A stretch of DNA of 64,000 bases from Brachionus koreanus (GCA_016987375.1 PJRA01000005.1:1063652-1127651), one strand, 5' to 3'. Shown: positions 33,902 to 46,216, counted from the stretch's first letter. Notes: a model not told the origin generated them from the sequence alone. Made by a program: numbers and translations.

Positions 33902-34768
33902 TAAACAGAAAAATTCCAAGAAGAGAACACCATGCATCAGTTTATATATACAAGTAATTACTAAATTGAAAAAAATTTAAAATTTAGATAAAAATTTAAA
34001 TAGAAAACGCAGTATGACCATTTAAAATAAAACTTTTTTTTTAAATTTGATAATAAAGGGAAAGATTAAGCATAGATTGCATAGGTGTGATAGCAAAGGG
34101 ATAGATTTTTAAAATTTTATTCAAATCAATTTTTTTGAAAATGTATATAAAAAATACATAATTGAGAGCTTGAGAAAACTTATTTTCAAAAACACAGACA
34201 AAAAAAATAATTAAGCTTGACCACAAAATGAGATTGACGCACTATTTATTTTAACTAAGTAAAATTCAAAAGTCATAAAGTCAAACTTGAAATTTTTTTT
34301 AAAGAAAAGTCTTGCTAGAAAATTTTTTTTTATATAACTTTAATAAAGAGAAAAAATTCTTTAACTTTATCGAATAGTTTAATCTAATTAATTTTGAAAT
34401 TTAATATTAAAATTAAAATTTCAATTTAAAATAAATTTTATTAATAATTAAGTCAAGTCAAATCACTTCCTTGACTTTGAAAAGATTTTAAAATTACTTT
34501 TTTTTTTTACTTTAGCACAAGTCTGATAAAATTCACTATTTTTTATGCCTCTTTAGTTAAATTATATTTTATCTTGACTAAAAGTTTTATATCAAATTAT
34601 ATCATATCATTTGGAATTACAATGGATACTTTAATTGAAAGTATTAAAGCCTACAAAAGCTCATTTTTTGCTGAAATCGATAGATATATTTTAAATTAAA
34701 ATATTGTTAAAATCATTTATTTAATAAATAAAATCTTGTTTGAATAATTAATTTTTATGATCTATCAA

Positions 34769-35973
34769 TTAAATTTTACTTAATATTCCACTAATCAAAT
34801 AGCTGTATATTAATGGACAATTTTTTGCAACAAAATACTCATAAATACTATTGTCATTGAGCTTTAAATCCCAACTAGAACTAACCTTGTTATAGAAATG
34901 AACTGCATACGAATTTTTAAAGCTTTCTATGTCAATTTTAGAGTTCTTGTTAAATAATAATTTAGCCTGGGTCCAGTGATATGGATAAAAAAACTTCTTA
35001 TGAAATATTACCATATCACATTTTCTTTTCACTTTTGTCATATTTAAATATTCTTGATTTTGATCAAATACAAGGTCTTTGTAAATATCTTCTGTTTTAC
35101 AGTAAACTTTTAGAACTCTTGACATCAACGATGGACCATTATAACCCCAATGATTAATTTTATAATTTTTTGATAAATTATTCATAGCAGCATGAAGAAA
35201 TCCATGTTTTTTTTCGAATAAAAGAATAGCATTATTTGTTTCAATTGATGCTCCATCTTTTGAATAGCAAACTCCATTTAAATGTCTTAGGGATTGCAGA
35301 TTTTTAAGGTTTAATATATCTAAATCTGAGTAAAGACCACCGTATTTATAAACTAGAGCTAATCGAAAACTGTCTGATAGGTCGTTTATTTTATATTTGC
35401 CTTTTTCTAATTTTTTTTGGTGATTTTTCCACCATTCTTCTAGTGGTGTTCCTTCATAAACCTTTTCTGGACTTGTCTCTACAAATTTGATATTTGCATA
35501 TTACGCATTAGTTCTTCATCTGGTTTTGCTCGCAAAGAAAACAAATAAATATTCGCTTCTGGATTGTTAAATGCTGCTGATTCAATTGAACACATTTGTC
35601 TAGCACTGATTGTGTCTCTGTTTATGTTAGTTTCAACAAAGAAAATATTAAACTTGGTGATATTATCTTTGATTTTGTAATTTTTTAGCTCATTTTTATT
35701 CTTAAAACTTTCACTCATAGAGCTGTTTTTTATTATTATCGAAATAAAAAAAATAAAATTTAAACTAGTAATGGCCAAGCTAATCCTTGTGTCAAATAAT
35801 TTTCTAGTTTTTTTTAAAAAAATAATAAATACAACTGTATTAGAAAAAATTAATTCAAAATCACAATCCAATATTTTGTTTATGCTGATAAAATAATAGA
35901 CCAAAAGCAACAATTGAATAAAGCAAAAAATTATGAAAGAATTTTTATCATTCAGATTTTTCTTTGCTTCCAT
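34769..35973 (-). pseudogene. Glycosyltransferase copy B, frameshifted duplicate of 15998-17203
   Basis: Near-identical to copy A: I count about eight substitutions in 1.2 kb, of which only a few change the protein (for example C to F near residue 72, N to S near 89, R to I in the C-terminal SGxLSKI). One T is missing at about 35501, which throws the frame after residue 156 (ELMR) and ends the first frame at 164 residues. Downstream of that point the second frame stays open to the same stop, including the DXD motif YSDLDIL. So it is either a very young pseudogene or an intact gene carrying a base-call error. Flanks are homologous to copy A as far as about 34258 and 36080 but much more diverged. 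Confidence 0.9.
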
Positions 35974-37027
35974 TTTATAAAATTATAGATTTTTTTTTCT
36001 ACTTTTGTCAAAAAATGAAAAAAATTATAAAAAGAACTATCTTTTTTAATATTAGAATTTATTTTAAAAATTAATGCTAGATTGTCAATAAAAAATAAAG
36101 AATGTTTGTTTTTTTTAAAAGCTTTAATATTACAAATTTAACTATTTGCAAGAGTGATTTTAAGTGTAAATCTTTCGTTAAGATATAGAGCAAATAAGTA
36201 AGAAGAAAAAAATTTACTTTAGCCACTTTGGCTCATTTTAATAGTTGCTTTAATTAAAATGTTTTTTTTCAACTAACAAAAATCTCTTGCTATTTGTTCA
36301 TCTTTTAAATTCATTTATTTGCATTGAAATAGGAACTAAATCGATTTTTGATTGTTATTTGATTCTTTACCTGCCTTAAATTCCGCTGTCGCAATTTAAA
36401 GATTATTTCGTTAAATTTGTTTGAGAGCATCAATATGCCCTAATAATTCTAAAGATTTATTAGCAAGCAGCAGCTAATATTAATTATTTTTTGTTTTAAT
36501 TAACATTTAATTGTTTTACTATTTTTTTTATTGCTTTATTTGAATCATAACTTGAAAATAGAATAAAGTCGTATTTTTGCTTTTAATTGTTTTTAATTTT
36601 AACTCTTATTTTATTGAATAAATTTGCCTTCCTAAATTATGGAATAAATTAAAATATTCTTTTTAACTGAAATTTTTAATTTGTCATAATCATATATTAG
36701 AAATTTAAAAAATTTTAAAATAAACACTTTTATATTGCTCAATAGAATCCAATGAATCTAATTGTTGGTGGGTCATACCCGTCACTACTTACTTCTTATC
36801 TGGGAAACCTTTTTAAGTTGGAAACTCTTCATCATTGACCAAGTAAAAATATTGTTCTGACTTACTACGCTGGTAATTTAACTTATCTTGATTTATTGTT
36901 AAATAAGATAAATATATTAATATCAACTAGTTTATCTAAATTAGTCAAAACTAGATTTATATATATGCTATCATAATTTAATCTAATCATTTAGTAAATA
37001 TCAAAACTTACGATTTATCAAAATTTA

Positions 37028-37145
37028 CAATTAAAATAAGTAATATATATATATTCATAAATCTGAAGAATCTATCTGAAGAATATATATATATATATAA
37101 ATATAACTATAACTTATATTTATATAACTATATATATATATATTT
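37028..37145. repeat. TA-rich microsatellite
   Basis: Several runs of alternating TA, broken by short AAATCTGAAGAA and ATAACTATAAC segments. Non-coding. Confidence 0.85.
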
Positions 37146-37268
37146 CATATGAATATATTTAGTAAATATTTAAAAAATCAACAGAATTAATTAATTCATT
37201 TTTTATGAAGAAAACCTATATTCACGACTTTTATGAGAAAAGAAAACAATCAGGAATAAAACACAATT

Positions 37269-37302
37269 AGTGTTGGAAATAGATTATCAATAATAGATTT
37301 AG
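37269..37302. repeat. Partial hAT-like element end
   Basis: TAGTGTTGGAAATAGATTAT and the next bases match the left end of the element at 45461 with three or so differences. No matching right end was found downstream. Confidence 0.5.
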
Positions 37303-37615
37303 TAGGAGTAGAAGTATAACAGCCTTCGTCCTTTATATTCCTATATGAATAATTTCTAAATTTTTTGAAATTTTTTAATTTAATTTCCTAATTTCTATCG
37401 AAATGAAAAGTTAAATTAGCTAGAGATTACAAAAATTTACATTAAATTTACTTAAAATTTTACAAAATTTTATTTAAACCAGGGCTCTAGCTTATGTTTA
37501 CTTACATATCTTTACTGGAAGAGGTCAGAAGCCAGTGAAAAAGTCATCAATGTGTCACTAATTACAAAAAAAACTTATTTTCAAAAGCAAAGACAAAGAA
37601 TATACTACTTTGGTG

Positions 37616-37676
37616 CATGGTCCAAAGACGTGTTTTAACTTGTGGTGCAGCATAATCGAACGAGGGAATACGGTAT
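37616..37676. repeat. Dispersed repeat, copy 1 (GGTCCAAAGACG family)
   Basis: About 60 bp that match 63213-63271 at around nine bases in ten: GGTCCAAAGACGYGTTTTAAC, then CAGCATAATCGAACGAGG and AATACGG. The sequence is GC-richer than its surroundings in both places. Nature unknown. Confidence 0.7.
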
Positions 37677-37875
37677 GTATTTTATGTTTTATTAAAAAGG
37701 ACTGCGAGTCGTTGGTAGTTATGATATCAAAATAAACTATGTACAATGAAGTAAGCATGTGCAATCCTTATTGACAAAGCACATAGTTGATAAAGCTAAA
37801 TAAATTAAAAAATATTAAAATAAATTTTATTTCAAATATTTACAATTAGTTCAAAAGAATAAAATCTGAAAAATA

Positions 37876-38761
37876 TTAATCAACTTTTTCCAGTTCGTCA
37901 CTATATTGCTTGTACTTCATTTTTTCTGACTTATGAATTTTGTCAATACCAGACCCGGAATAGAATTCTTCATCAAAAAACTGCTCATCTTCAACTTCAT
38001 CTTCATCTTTATAATCTTCATCATCATAATCTTTGTCATTATCTCTATAGGCCAAATTTTCCTTATCAGTTCTCTCCAAAAATGAGAACTCGTATTTCAC
38101 AGACTGTCCCATTAAAAGCCTCTCTGCAGCCTGTTTCATTTGATATTCCTTAACAAAAATAAATTAGACAAATTGATTGGGTTGAAAATTTTACTTGAAT
38201 GCGCTTTTCATGTTCTTTTAGAAGCTTAAATGCTTCATCAACTGGAATTTCTTTAGATTCTTTGTATTTACATTGCTTATTAATATTTTCCTTAATTTTG
38301 GCTTTTACCTCGCTTAGTTTTTGTATATCAATGTTTTTTTCGGTTTTTAAAATCGGTTTAGTTGAAATCTTTGAAAAATAATTTGATTTATCCTCTACTT
38401 CAACTTCTGTTTCGCTATTTTTAACTTTTTCAAATTCAAGTGTATCCAATTTATTCACCAAAATTTCTAGGACTTCACTCGATTCATTTGTTTTTTTGTC
38501 TTCCAATTTTTTAATTTGTTCCTTGGAAAAAAGTTTTTTTAAATAATTCAAAAAAAATTTTTTTAATCCAACTTCAATAATTTTCAAGTTTTCATCTATT
38601 TTCTCTCCTTTATCTTTCAATGAGTTGATTAGTTTTACATTTGACTTGATGCTTTTGAATTTTTTCTGGTGATTTTTCAATTCTTCCACACTCATTTTTT
38701 CAAAATTTAACTTTTCATTATTGACAGCATTGAATTTCAACAAATTGGTAATTGAATGCAT
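37876..38761 (-). CDS. POLR2M: Gdown1 / RNA polymerase II subunit M
   Basis: Two exons, 38195-38761 and 37876-38148, in agreeing phase; 279 residues. Gdown1 binds RNA polymerase II, hinders TFIIF and keeps the enzyme in a Mediator-dependent state. The N-terminal hallmark is visible: SVEELKNHQKKFKSIKSNVK followed by LINSLKDKGEKI, corresponding to the vertebrate ELREMLKRQERLLRNEKFI and LPDKGKKI. Near the exon junction EAFKLLKEHEKRIQEYQMKQAAERL matches the conserved family segment that ends in AQKLAERL. The C-terminal part is acidic (D/E-rich) and ends in KVD. Shorter than the mammalian protein, mainly in the disordered middle. It lies 155 bp downstream of the PIX stop on the same strand, with an AG acceptor-like site (TTATTAG) just before the start codon. 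Confidence 0.8.
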
Positions 38762-38916
38762 TTTTTGTCTAATAATTTTTTAATTATCAATGGTGGTAAA
38801 TTATTATTCTCTGCTTGTTAGAACAGAATTTTTATTTTATAAATTTAAAAAATAAAACAAAACTTTATTCGAATAAAAAATAATCAGATCCAAAAATAGG
38901 TTTTAATTACAAATTT

Positions 38917-41900
38917 TTATATCGCTGATTCATGGTCAACATTCATTGTAAAACTCTGCTGATCACCAGACATTTTCTGTTGATTTTGTTTGGCTTGTTT
39001 TTTAACAATATACTCAAGTTTCTTTCTAGCTTGCTTTTCGCTTTCCAAATTTTTTTGGTGGCTTATTAGAATCTAAATTTAACGATATAAAAAATTTATA
39101 TTATTTTAATAAAATTTTTAAAAAAATTATTCAAAAATTTTACTGATTAAATTAGAGTAAAATAGAAAATTTAAAACAATTTTTTTTTATTTAAACAGCC
39201 TTAATATTATTTAATCGGTTCAACGACAGTTATTAAAAATTAAAAACAAAATTTTATAATATGAAAACTTTAAAATGAAAATTTTGAAATTTTGGTACCG
39301 TAGCGTACCATCATTATTTAAAAAAAACCTATCAGCAACTGCAATAAAATTCTAGTGTAAGGTGAAAATGTCGATAAAGTAAGAAGAGTTGAAAAATTGA
39401 TTTAAATGTTTAAATTATAATCAAATGACTATATGGATCACAATCAATGATTTCTCGTCACTTTAATTACACATCACTGAGTTGTTCAAATTAGAACGAA
39501 TGTATGTTTTACTTCAAATAAAAAATATGCTTCTGTGGTCAACCGAAAGTTTTTTGATTTTTTTTTAAAACAAAAATTTTCTTGAAAATTAAAATATTCA
39601 GAATTTTTAAAACTTTCTATGTCTTTTTATACTATTAAAATTTTCGCACACCAAAAAATATCAAAAATTTACTGTTCTCAATTCCTTATTAGTTTTTCTT
39701 AGTTCATTCAACTCGTTGTTAGCTAAGCCTAGTTGACTTTCGAGTTTAGTTTTATCCTCTAGTAATTGGTTTACATAATTAGTAAGACTTTTTTCATTCA
39801 TTGTAGAAGTGGAGTTTATCGATTCATTGAAATTATCGGATATTTTTATTGAATTATTAGATTTATTCTTTTGATTTGGTTTTTCATTAACATTCGATGT
39901 TGAGTTGATACTTGAACCCTGACGGATTTTAACTTTAGTAAATGAATCAATAACATTCAAAAGTTTCAAGTCATCATCAGCTCCATGATCTAAAATAAAA
40001 TTTTAACTGAATTTTTTTTTAAAAATTTTTTTCGGAAAAAAGGCTGTTTTCATGATTTAACATGATCCTGTTCAATCAATAAATATTCAAAAGAGACTAT
40101 ATATAAATAAATTAATTAAATGAAGAATTAAATTATAAGATTATTTTACTTCTAAATATTAAATTCATTTAACGGATTTAATAATTAAAATTCAACAATA
40201 AATTTATTCGAAATTTGAATAATTTTGAATTAAAGTTTGAAATTTTCTTTTGTCAAATTTTCTTTAGCTTAGAATTTTTTGAAATTTAATTATTCATTTG
40301 GTTTAATAATAAAAAAATTAATTTCTAATTTTTTTTCTGTTTAATTTGTGATGCTGCACCAAATGCATAATTCAAAAGTAAATTTTTATTTTTTTGACAG
40401 AAACTACTTCCTCCAATATTATGAATGATCCTTTCCACTTAGGGAATTTTTTTTTTCTGACTTTGGTTGATAAATTTTTTTTTGAGAAGAAATAAATCTC
40501 TAATTTTATAAATTACTTGTGTTTTAACGTTGTGAATACAATATGACATACTTCTTGTTGTTTTAATAGAAAAAAACTTAATGTTTCCTTTTTAATTTTC
40601 AAATACTTGTATGTTTGATTAAATTAATTTTATTAATGTTATTCTTACTTATTTTGGCTATTAAAATAGCCAGCATTCGTTGCCTCAAAGACTAAAGTGT
40701 TTGCCTCAGACTCCTATGTTACAGCTCTGGTTAAAGTTCAAGTAATTTTAGCAAAGTATATTAAATTTGTCTTTTGATGTTGATATGGACCACACATATT
40801 TTGCGATATCACATAAATGAGCAAAATAAATTTTAAGTTCCCAGTTGTATAGCTGTATTAAAAGTATTCTTAGAATAATCAATATGAAAATACTGAAGAG
40901 TAGAAAGAAGTGATTTTTTGACAAATTATCAAAGAAACATTCGAAAATGATGTATTATTTTATGTATCATTTATTTTTTGCAATGAGTATAGTATTCATA
41001 GACAATCATATTAGCGAGCTTCGTTAATAGCTCAAATCTAAATGCTTAAATTTACTGGAAAAAACCTTTTTTCTAGAGGTATAATTAAATCTAATTTTTT
41101 ACATAACTTACATTTTCCTATGTCTGACGATTTTGGTTTTTTGTACATAAATCTTTTAAGTGTTGAATTTGGGTCTTGACAATTAATATTTGGTGCATCG
41201 TTAGGTAATTGAAAATGTGGTATAAGTGGAGCATGTGGTCTTATACAGCAAGTTTTCTTGTTTTTTGTTCTGATTATGCCCGATGAAGTAAAAGATTTAG
41301 ACTGATCACTTTTTGGCTTATTAGCAAAAGAATTTTTTTTCAAACTTGATGAATTTAGACTTGCTTGAGTTCTATTTATTGCATCTGTGATCACTTCAGT
41401 CCACATTTTAAGATCGTGTAAAGTTGAGCAGAAAACAAGAATTTTACTAACTTGGCCAATATTCGACTTGTTCTGCATAGTAATACCACTCAATTCGAAA
41501 CAATATTTATTAACAAAATTTGAACTATTTAAATTTGGTCCGTACACATTTTTTAATGAATCAAAATTGATAATTTTTTTAATTTGAGCTACATTTCTAT
41601 TTTCTTGGTTCATGAGAATAATTTTGTACTCAAAGTCAAATTCATTTGGACTCTTAGTTGGTGACAATACAAGTAATTGATTTAGTATAAGAATTAAAAT
41701 TCCATCTTTGATTGCGCCACTTTCGTCTATTAGAACTGCTTGAGACAAATATGATGACTCGCCTTTTTTGAACAAATTTTCATCCAAATTGTTTATGTTG
41801 CTTGACATAATTTCCAATTCGTATTCCCTCATTTTTCTTATTTCCAGGATGGAATTCTTTTATTAAAATTAAATTATTCTTCTAGTTTAAATTATAACTA

Positions 41901-44127
41901 ATAAGTGATTTATTTTCAAAACTAAAAAATAATAATTTTAATTGCTAAACAAGAATCTTTATTTATTAGGAAAGCTAAATAGCATATTTAAAAATCATAA
42001 CCCATTTCTTGAGCAATACACTTATGAAAAAATGAATTTAATCGAACCCAAAATTTTTAAAAATTACTTCGATTATTAAATAAAATACCTCAAAAATAAC
42101 AATTATACATAATGGAATCAAATAAAATTGTTTTAATTTATAAAATATGCTGCAAAATTTTAGAAATTAATTATTTTATTTATCTAAAATTGTTTATTTA
42201 TTGAATTTGACCAAAATAGGAAAATTGGATCTTAAAGAAAAATAAAAAACAGTAGTTTGATGAGTTTTTTTGTCTACAATTTATTAACTCTAAAATATGG
42301 ATAGTATTTATAATCAAAAAATTCTATGTAAAAATTAAAAAATAAAAGTCGGTTCAAAAGTTTAGAAATTCGGATTATTCAAAAGATTAAACAATTATAT
42401 CAATTTTTTTTCACACTTTTATGATTAATTCTTACACATCTCTTAATTTTGAATAAATTGTGGTCCTTAACTGTTTAATTTAAATACTTTCCAACTCTAT
42501 ATGTCCTTTCACCAAAAATCCCTTATTTTGCCAAGTTCGATATTACTATTAGATACAAGTTTGAAGTAAAATTTGTCAAATTTGAATTGAATTAATTAAT
42601 TCAATATTTTGGTATAATTATAACTTTTTGAATTTTTTTTTACTTATTAATTTTTTCTTTTCTTCTTCTGTCTATGGGACTTAAAATTCAAAATTAAAGG
42701 GATGCTCAATTATTAAAAAATACCTTGAATGATAAGTTTGACACTTGAATTTTCCAGACAAGTGACAAAAACGAAATTAAAAAAGAAGAAAGTAAAGTTC
42801 ATAGACAAAATTTTAGTTATTGACAAAATTAGACTATATTTTTCAAGCTTCATTTGGAGAAATTATAAATTTATAAACAATAAATAATATTTTTTTAAAA
42901 TTTAAAAATAAAGAATTAAAATACAATATTAACAACTAGATGATTTTTTTCGAAAAATTTTCCTTTAACTCAACTATAACAATGAAAATAAATCTTTTAA
43001 AAAACAAACCAAGACTTACAATCAATTCTGTGTAAAATTCAATTGATCTTTGAATATCACCTCTATCTACATGAGAATCCTAAAATAATTATGTTTTAAA
43101 ATTTTGTAAACTAAATGTTTCAAGTTCTTACTTTTGTGTATCTTTGAATTTCTTTTAAAAATTTTACATAAATATCCAATTGTTTGAATGGCGCAGCGAG
43201 GAATTTGGTAAAATAAATGGCAACCGTAATTGTGGCAGTTGTTGTCAGAAGAGCTGAATTCATTTTAGATAAAGATGATTCGAAAAATTTACTCAATGCA
43301 TCTCTAAAATAAAAGATAATAAAAATATATTTAGATTTAAATTTTAACTTTTTTTCGTTGATTAAGTTGGTATATTTTGGATTATTTTTTGCATAAATTT
43401 CATATACTTTTTTGAATTGTGGTGCAAAATTTATCATGAAATGACCAATTTTTGTGTTTCCATCTCTAAGTACAAAAATTATTATATTATTTTTTGACAA
43501 AAACAGTCAAATAAAAATACTCAGGCAATTCTTTAAGTTGTTGATAAAATGACTGATGACAACGGATAACATCGTCTAAACTAGAACTCAGACTATTTAC
43601 AAAAGCTGAACTAAATCTTAAAATTTTTACTCAAAAAAGGAAAAAAAAATATAGCAAGCATACATTTCTTCGTTTGATTTCAAAGGCATAATGGTAATTT
43701 TTACAAATTTACAAATTTCGTCCAAAAAATTTTCTTCAATTAATTTTAATTCATGTATATACTATTAAAAAATATATTAATAATAATTTAGATACAATAA
43801 TTATTACTTTATTTCTTGATCTTTCATCTTCAGCAGAAAAACTCTCACTACTTGGTGAATTTCTAATTTCAATTTGATCTTCTATTACCTGTACATAATT
43901 ACTAGGGAACCAACCGGTCAGTCCATTTAAAGTTCCTTCAAGCCAAGTTTCATCTTCAGAACATTGAATCAACACAATTATATCGTCAGTTTTAATATTC
44001 AACTAGATTTTTTTTAAAGAAACAAAATTTTTTTGATTAAAATTGTTACCTCATCGGTCATAGATGCTTTATAGTTAAAAAGGCATCTTGCTTTTTTGCC
44101 TTGGTACTGCTTATTTTTATCATCCAT
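38917..44127 (-). CDS. ARHGEF7: PIX-type Rho guanine nucleotide exchange factor (alpha/beta-PIX)
   Basis: Ten exons in agreeing phase encode 675 residues: 44050-44127, 43808-44002, 43664-43761, 43521-43610, 43349-43465, 43132-43303, 43020-43079, 41112-41856, 39673-39989, 38917-39072. PIX proteins activate Rac and Cdc42 and form a scaffold with GIT and PAK at focal adhesions and synapses. Domains in order: SH3 (ARCLFNY ... WLEGTLNGLTGWFPSNYV, about 13-70), DH across exons 3-7, the IRK.REYELEI linker, PH (about 270-400), a basic CCIRPHAPLIPHF segment as in the vertebrate SCLRPAPPLRP region, the GIT-binding part with DLKLLNVIDSF (vertebrate DAQILKVIEAY), and a C-terminal coiled coil with LESEKQARKKLEYIV for trimerisation. 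There is no N-terminal calponin-homology domain, as in some PIX isoforms. No PDZ-binding motif is obvious at the end. Confidence 0.92.
40670..40750 (+). repeat. tRNA-Leu-like relic in PIX intron
   Basis: A GC-richer patch in the 1.1 kb intron 39990-41111. GTTTGCCTCAGACTCC and GCTCTGGTTAAAGTTCAAGT resemble the anticodon and T arms of a type II tRNA-Leu, but box B has an insertion and the stems are broken. Nothing else was recognised in this intron. The 1.16 kb intron 41857-43019 shows nothing recognisable. Confidence 0.3.
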
Positions 44128-44329
44128 CAATAAAATTTGAAAATTTAACAATCAAATAAAATTAGAAAAAAAAAAATCTCGAAATTAAATAAGATGCTCT
44201 TAGAGCTGTCTTATTTTATATATAAATTAACAAATTGTTTTAAATTTTAAATAGACTGATTCAAAAAGCACTTTTTAAATCATTTTCATTAGACTCTAAA
44301 AATTTTTAAATTTTTCTCTAATTTAGACA
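44128..44329. promoter_or_regulatory. Shared divergent promoter region
   Basis: Only 202 bp separate the PIX start codon (minus strand) from the start of the small ORF on the plus strand, so the two probably share a promoter region. The stretch is AT-rich; no specific element was recognised. Confidence 0.4.
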
Positions 44330-44651
44330 ATGCAAAGTGATGTTGAAAAAAATTTAGATGATCTCAATGATGATGAAAAGACTAAGAAACTTTTGGAATC
44401 AATTTTGGATCTACAAGATAAGATTATTCAGCAAAAGTTCGAAACACAGCTATCATTTTCTAATCTTCTAATTAATTTTGATTCAAATTATAAAATTAAA
44501 ACTGATGAGATTGAAAAAAAAATAAATGAAATTTAGACAATAAAAATTTGATGAAATTATCTTTTTTTTTAACTTATTAGATGGATATCGTGAAATGGTA
44601 ATCCAAAAAAATCGACTTGAACAAAAGACAGAAAAAGGATTCAAGTCATGA
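44330..44651 (+). CDS. Small coiled-coil protein, unknown
   Basis: ORF of 68 residues (44330-44536), nearly all helical and charged: DDLNDDEKTKKLLESILDLQ, then KIKTDEIEKKINEI and a stop. Just beyond, a second stretch that starts after a good acceptor (ACTTATTAG, 44572-44580) reads GYREMVIQKNRLEQKTEKG and ends with a stop at about 44651. It looks like the continuation of a coiled-coil protein, but I found no GT donor at the end of the first part. Family not recognised. Start chosen as the first methionine, right after a CTAATTTAG acceptor-like site. Confidence 0.45.
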
Positions 44652-46216
44652 TTTTTATTGAGAAAAATTATTTCTAGGAAAAATACTAAATGAAATAATT
44701 TTTTTAAAGTTATTTTTGAAAATCTAATTAAGTTAATTGTAAATTTAGTTATTAGTTAATAATATTTCATATTTATCAATTCTTCCTTGATCAAGTCAAA
44801 CATAAAGAACGTTTTCATATGCTGGTTTTTTTAATAGGCTTCATAGACCAAAACTAACAGCAAAAAATCATAAAAAACAACATATTTACGCCTAATCTTA
44901 ATTATATAATAAATTGATTCATTTTTGATCTATATTTTTTCAGTAGCTCATTTTTTTTTTTGTAGCTAAAATATTTTCAATAGTAGAAAAAATACTTTTA
45001 TTAGTAGAAAAAAAACTTTTATTAGTAGAAAAAAATCTATAATTACACTTACAATTTTAGTTGAAAAAAGAAAAAATAACATGTTTGCTGATATAGTGTT
45101 TTCTCCAATATTGACAAGAGCATGGAAAATATTTCAAATTTTTTTCAAATTATGGTTATAAAGACATTTTTATTTAATTGTTTAATCTGTATCGATAATG
45201 CTCCTTAATAAGTCTTGTCAATTTAGTCAAATTATATGTCAATTAAAGTTTAAAAAATAAATTACTTATTAGCTACTTGAAAAAGTAAATTAGCTACTGA
45301 AAAAAATATATGTCCATTTTTTTGTTAATTTACAAATTATGAAAATTTTAAATTTAATTTCAATTTAAATAAAAATGAAAATATGATGATTTTTTACTTT
45401 TAAAATCGTTCCTAAAAAATATATGCAAAAAAAATTAATTATTTTGACTTGCCTTGGGAATAGTGTTGGCAATCGATTATCAATAATCGATTTAAATAAT
45501 AGACTAAGTTTAAATCAAATAATTTTTTTAAGTCGATTATATTTTTTAAAAATCGAAAAAAAAAAGTCAATTTTTGAATATTGTCAATCGATTGAAGTCG
45601 ATTAACAACACTACTTGGGACTTTAAAAAAAGAATTATAAACATTAAAAGGATCTAAAACTATGATCATAAAATGATTTTAATGAAAATTTATTCTAAAA
45701 ACTTTGTCAATAAAATTACTAAGCCAAATAGCTATATTTCTATCTCCTCCTTTAAAAAAATAAAAAAAAAACTCAAATATTTTTGCTTATTAACTTTCCT
45801 AATTGTAAATTGAAGTTTTTTTTTTACATGAAAATTTTCATACATTTGGAAAACGTATGCACATATAAAATATTTTGAAAATTCTTATTTGTTTTTACCT
45901 TAAAATTGGATAAAAATTAAGACTAACAAATTAAATTTTAATTATTTAAAATTTATTTTGCTTTTTATTAACTATTAATGAGATTGAAAAAAAAATTTGC
46001 GGAAAAATCAGCTGCAGATTGCAATTTAAAATAAGACATTAATATTTCAACATGTTCTTTATTCATGTAAATCAATCCCTATATATACGAATAATTTCAT
46101 ACTTCAAGCACATGGTACTCAAAATTTTAAATTATAAATTTGTTTAGAAATTCATTTTTTTCTATTATTTCAAAAAAATATTCAAAAAACAAAAAACTCA
46201 GTAAAATTAACCAAAA
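44652..46216. other. AT-rich intergenic stretch
   Basis: No gene recognised apart from the small element at 45461-45613. A triplicated AGTAGAAAAAA motif lies at about 44980-45030. Confidence 0.5.
45461..45613. mobile_element. hAT-like MITE with 8-bp target-site duplication
   Basis: A 153-bp element with inverted ends TAGTGTTGGCAATCGAT and, reading inward from the right, TAGTGTTGTTAATCGA; inside it are further ATCGATT repeats. The flanking 8-mers are CTTGGGAA (45453-45460) and CTTGGGAC (45614-45621), seven of eight bases alike. TAGTGTTG ends with an 8-bp duplication fit the hAT superfamily. No coding content. Confidence 0.8.

Larger units (their letters stand above)
36080..37875. other. AT-rich intergenic stretch
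   Basis: No gene recognised. It contains a (TA)n-rich low-complexity run at about 37028-37145, a partial hAT-like end at 37269-37302 and a dispersed repeat at 37616-37676. Confidence 0.55.
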
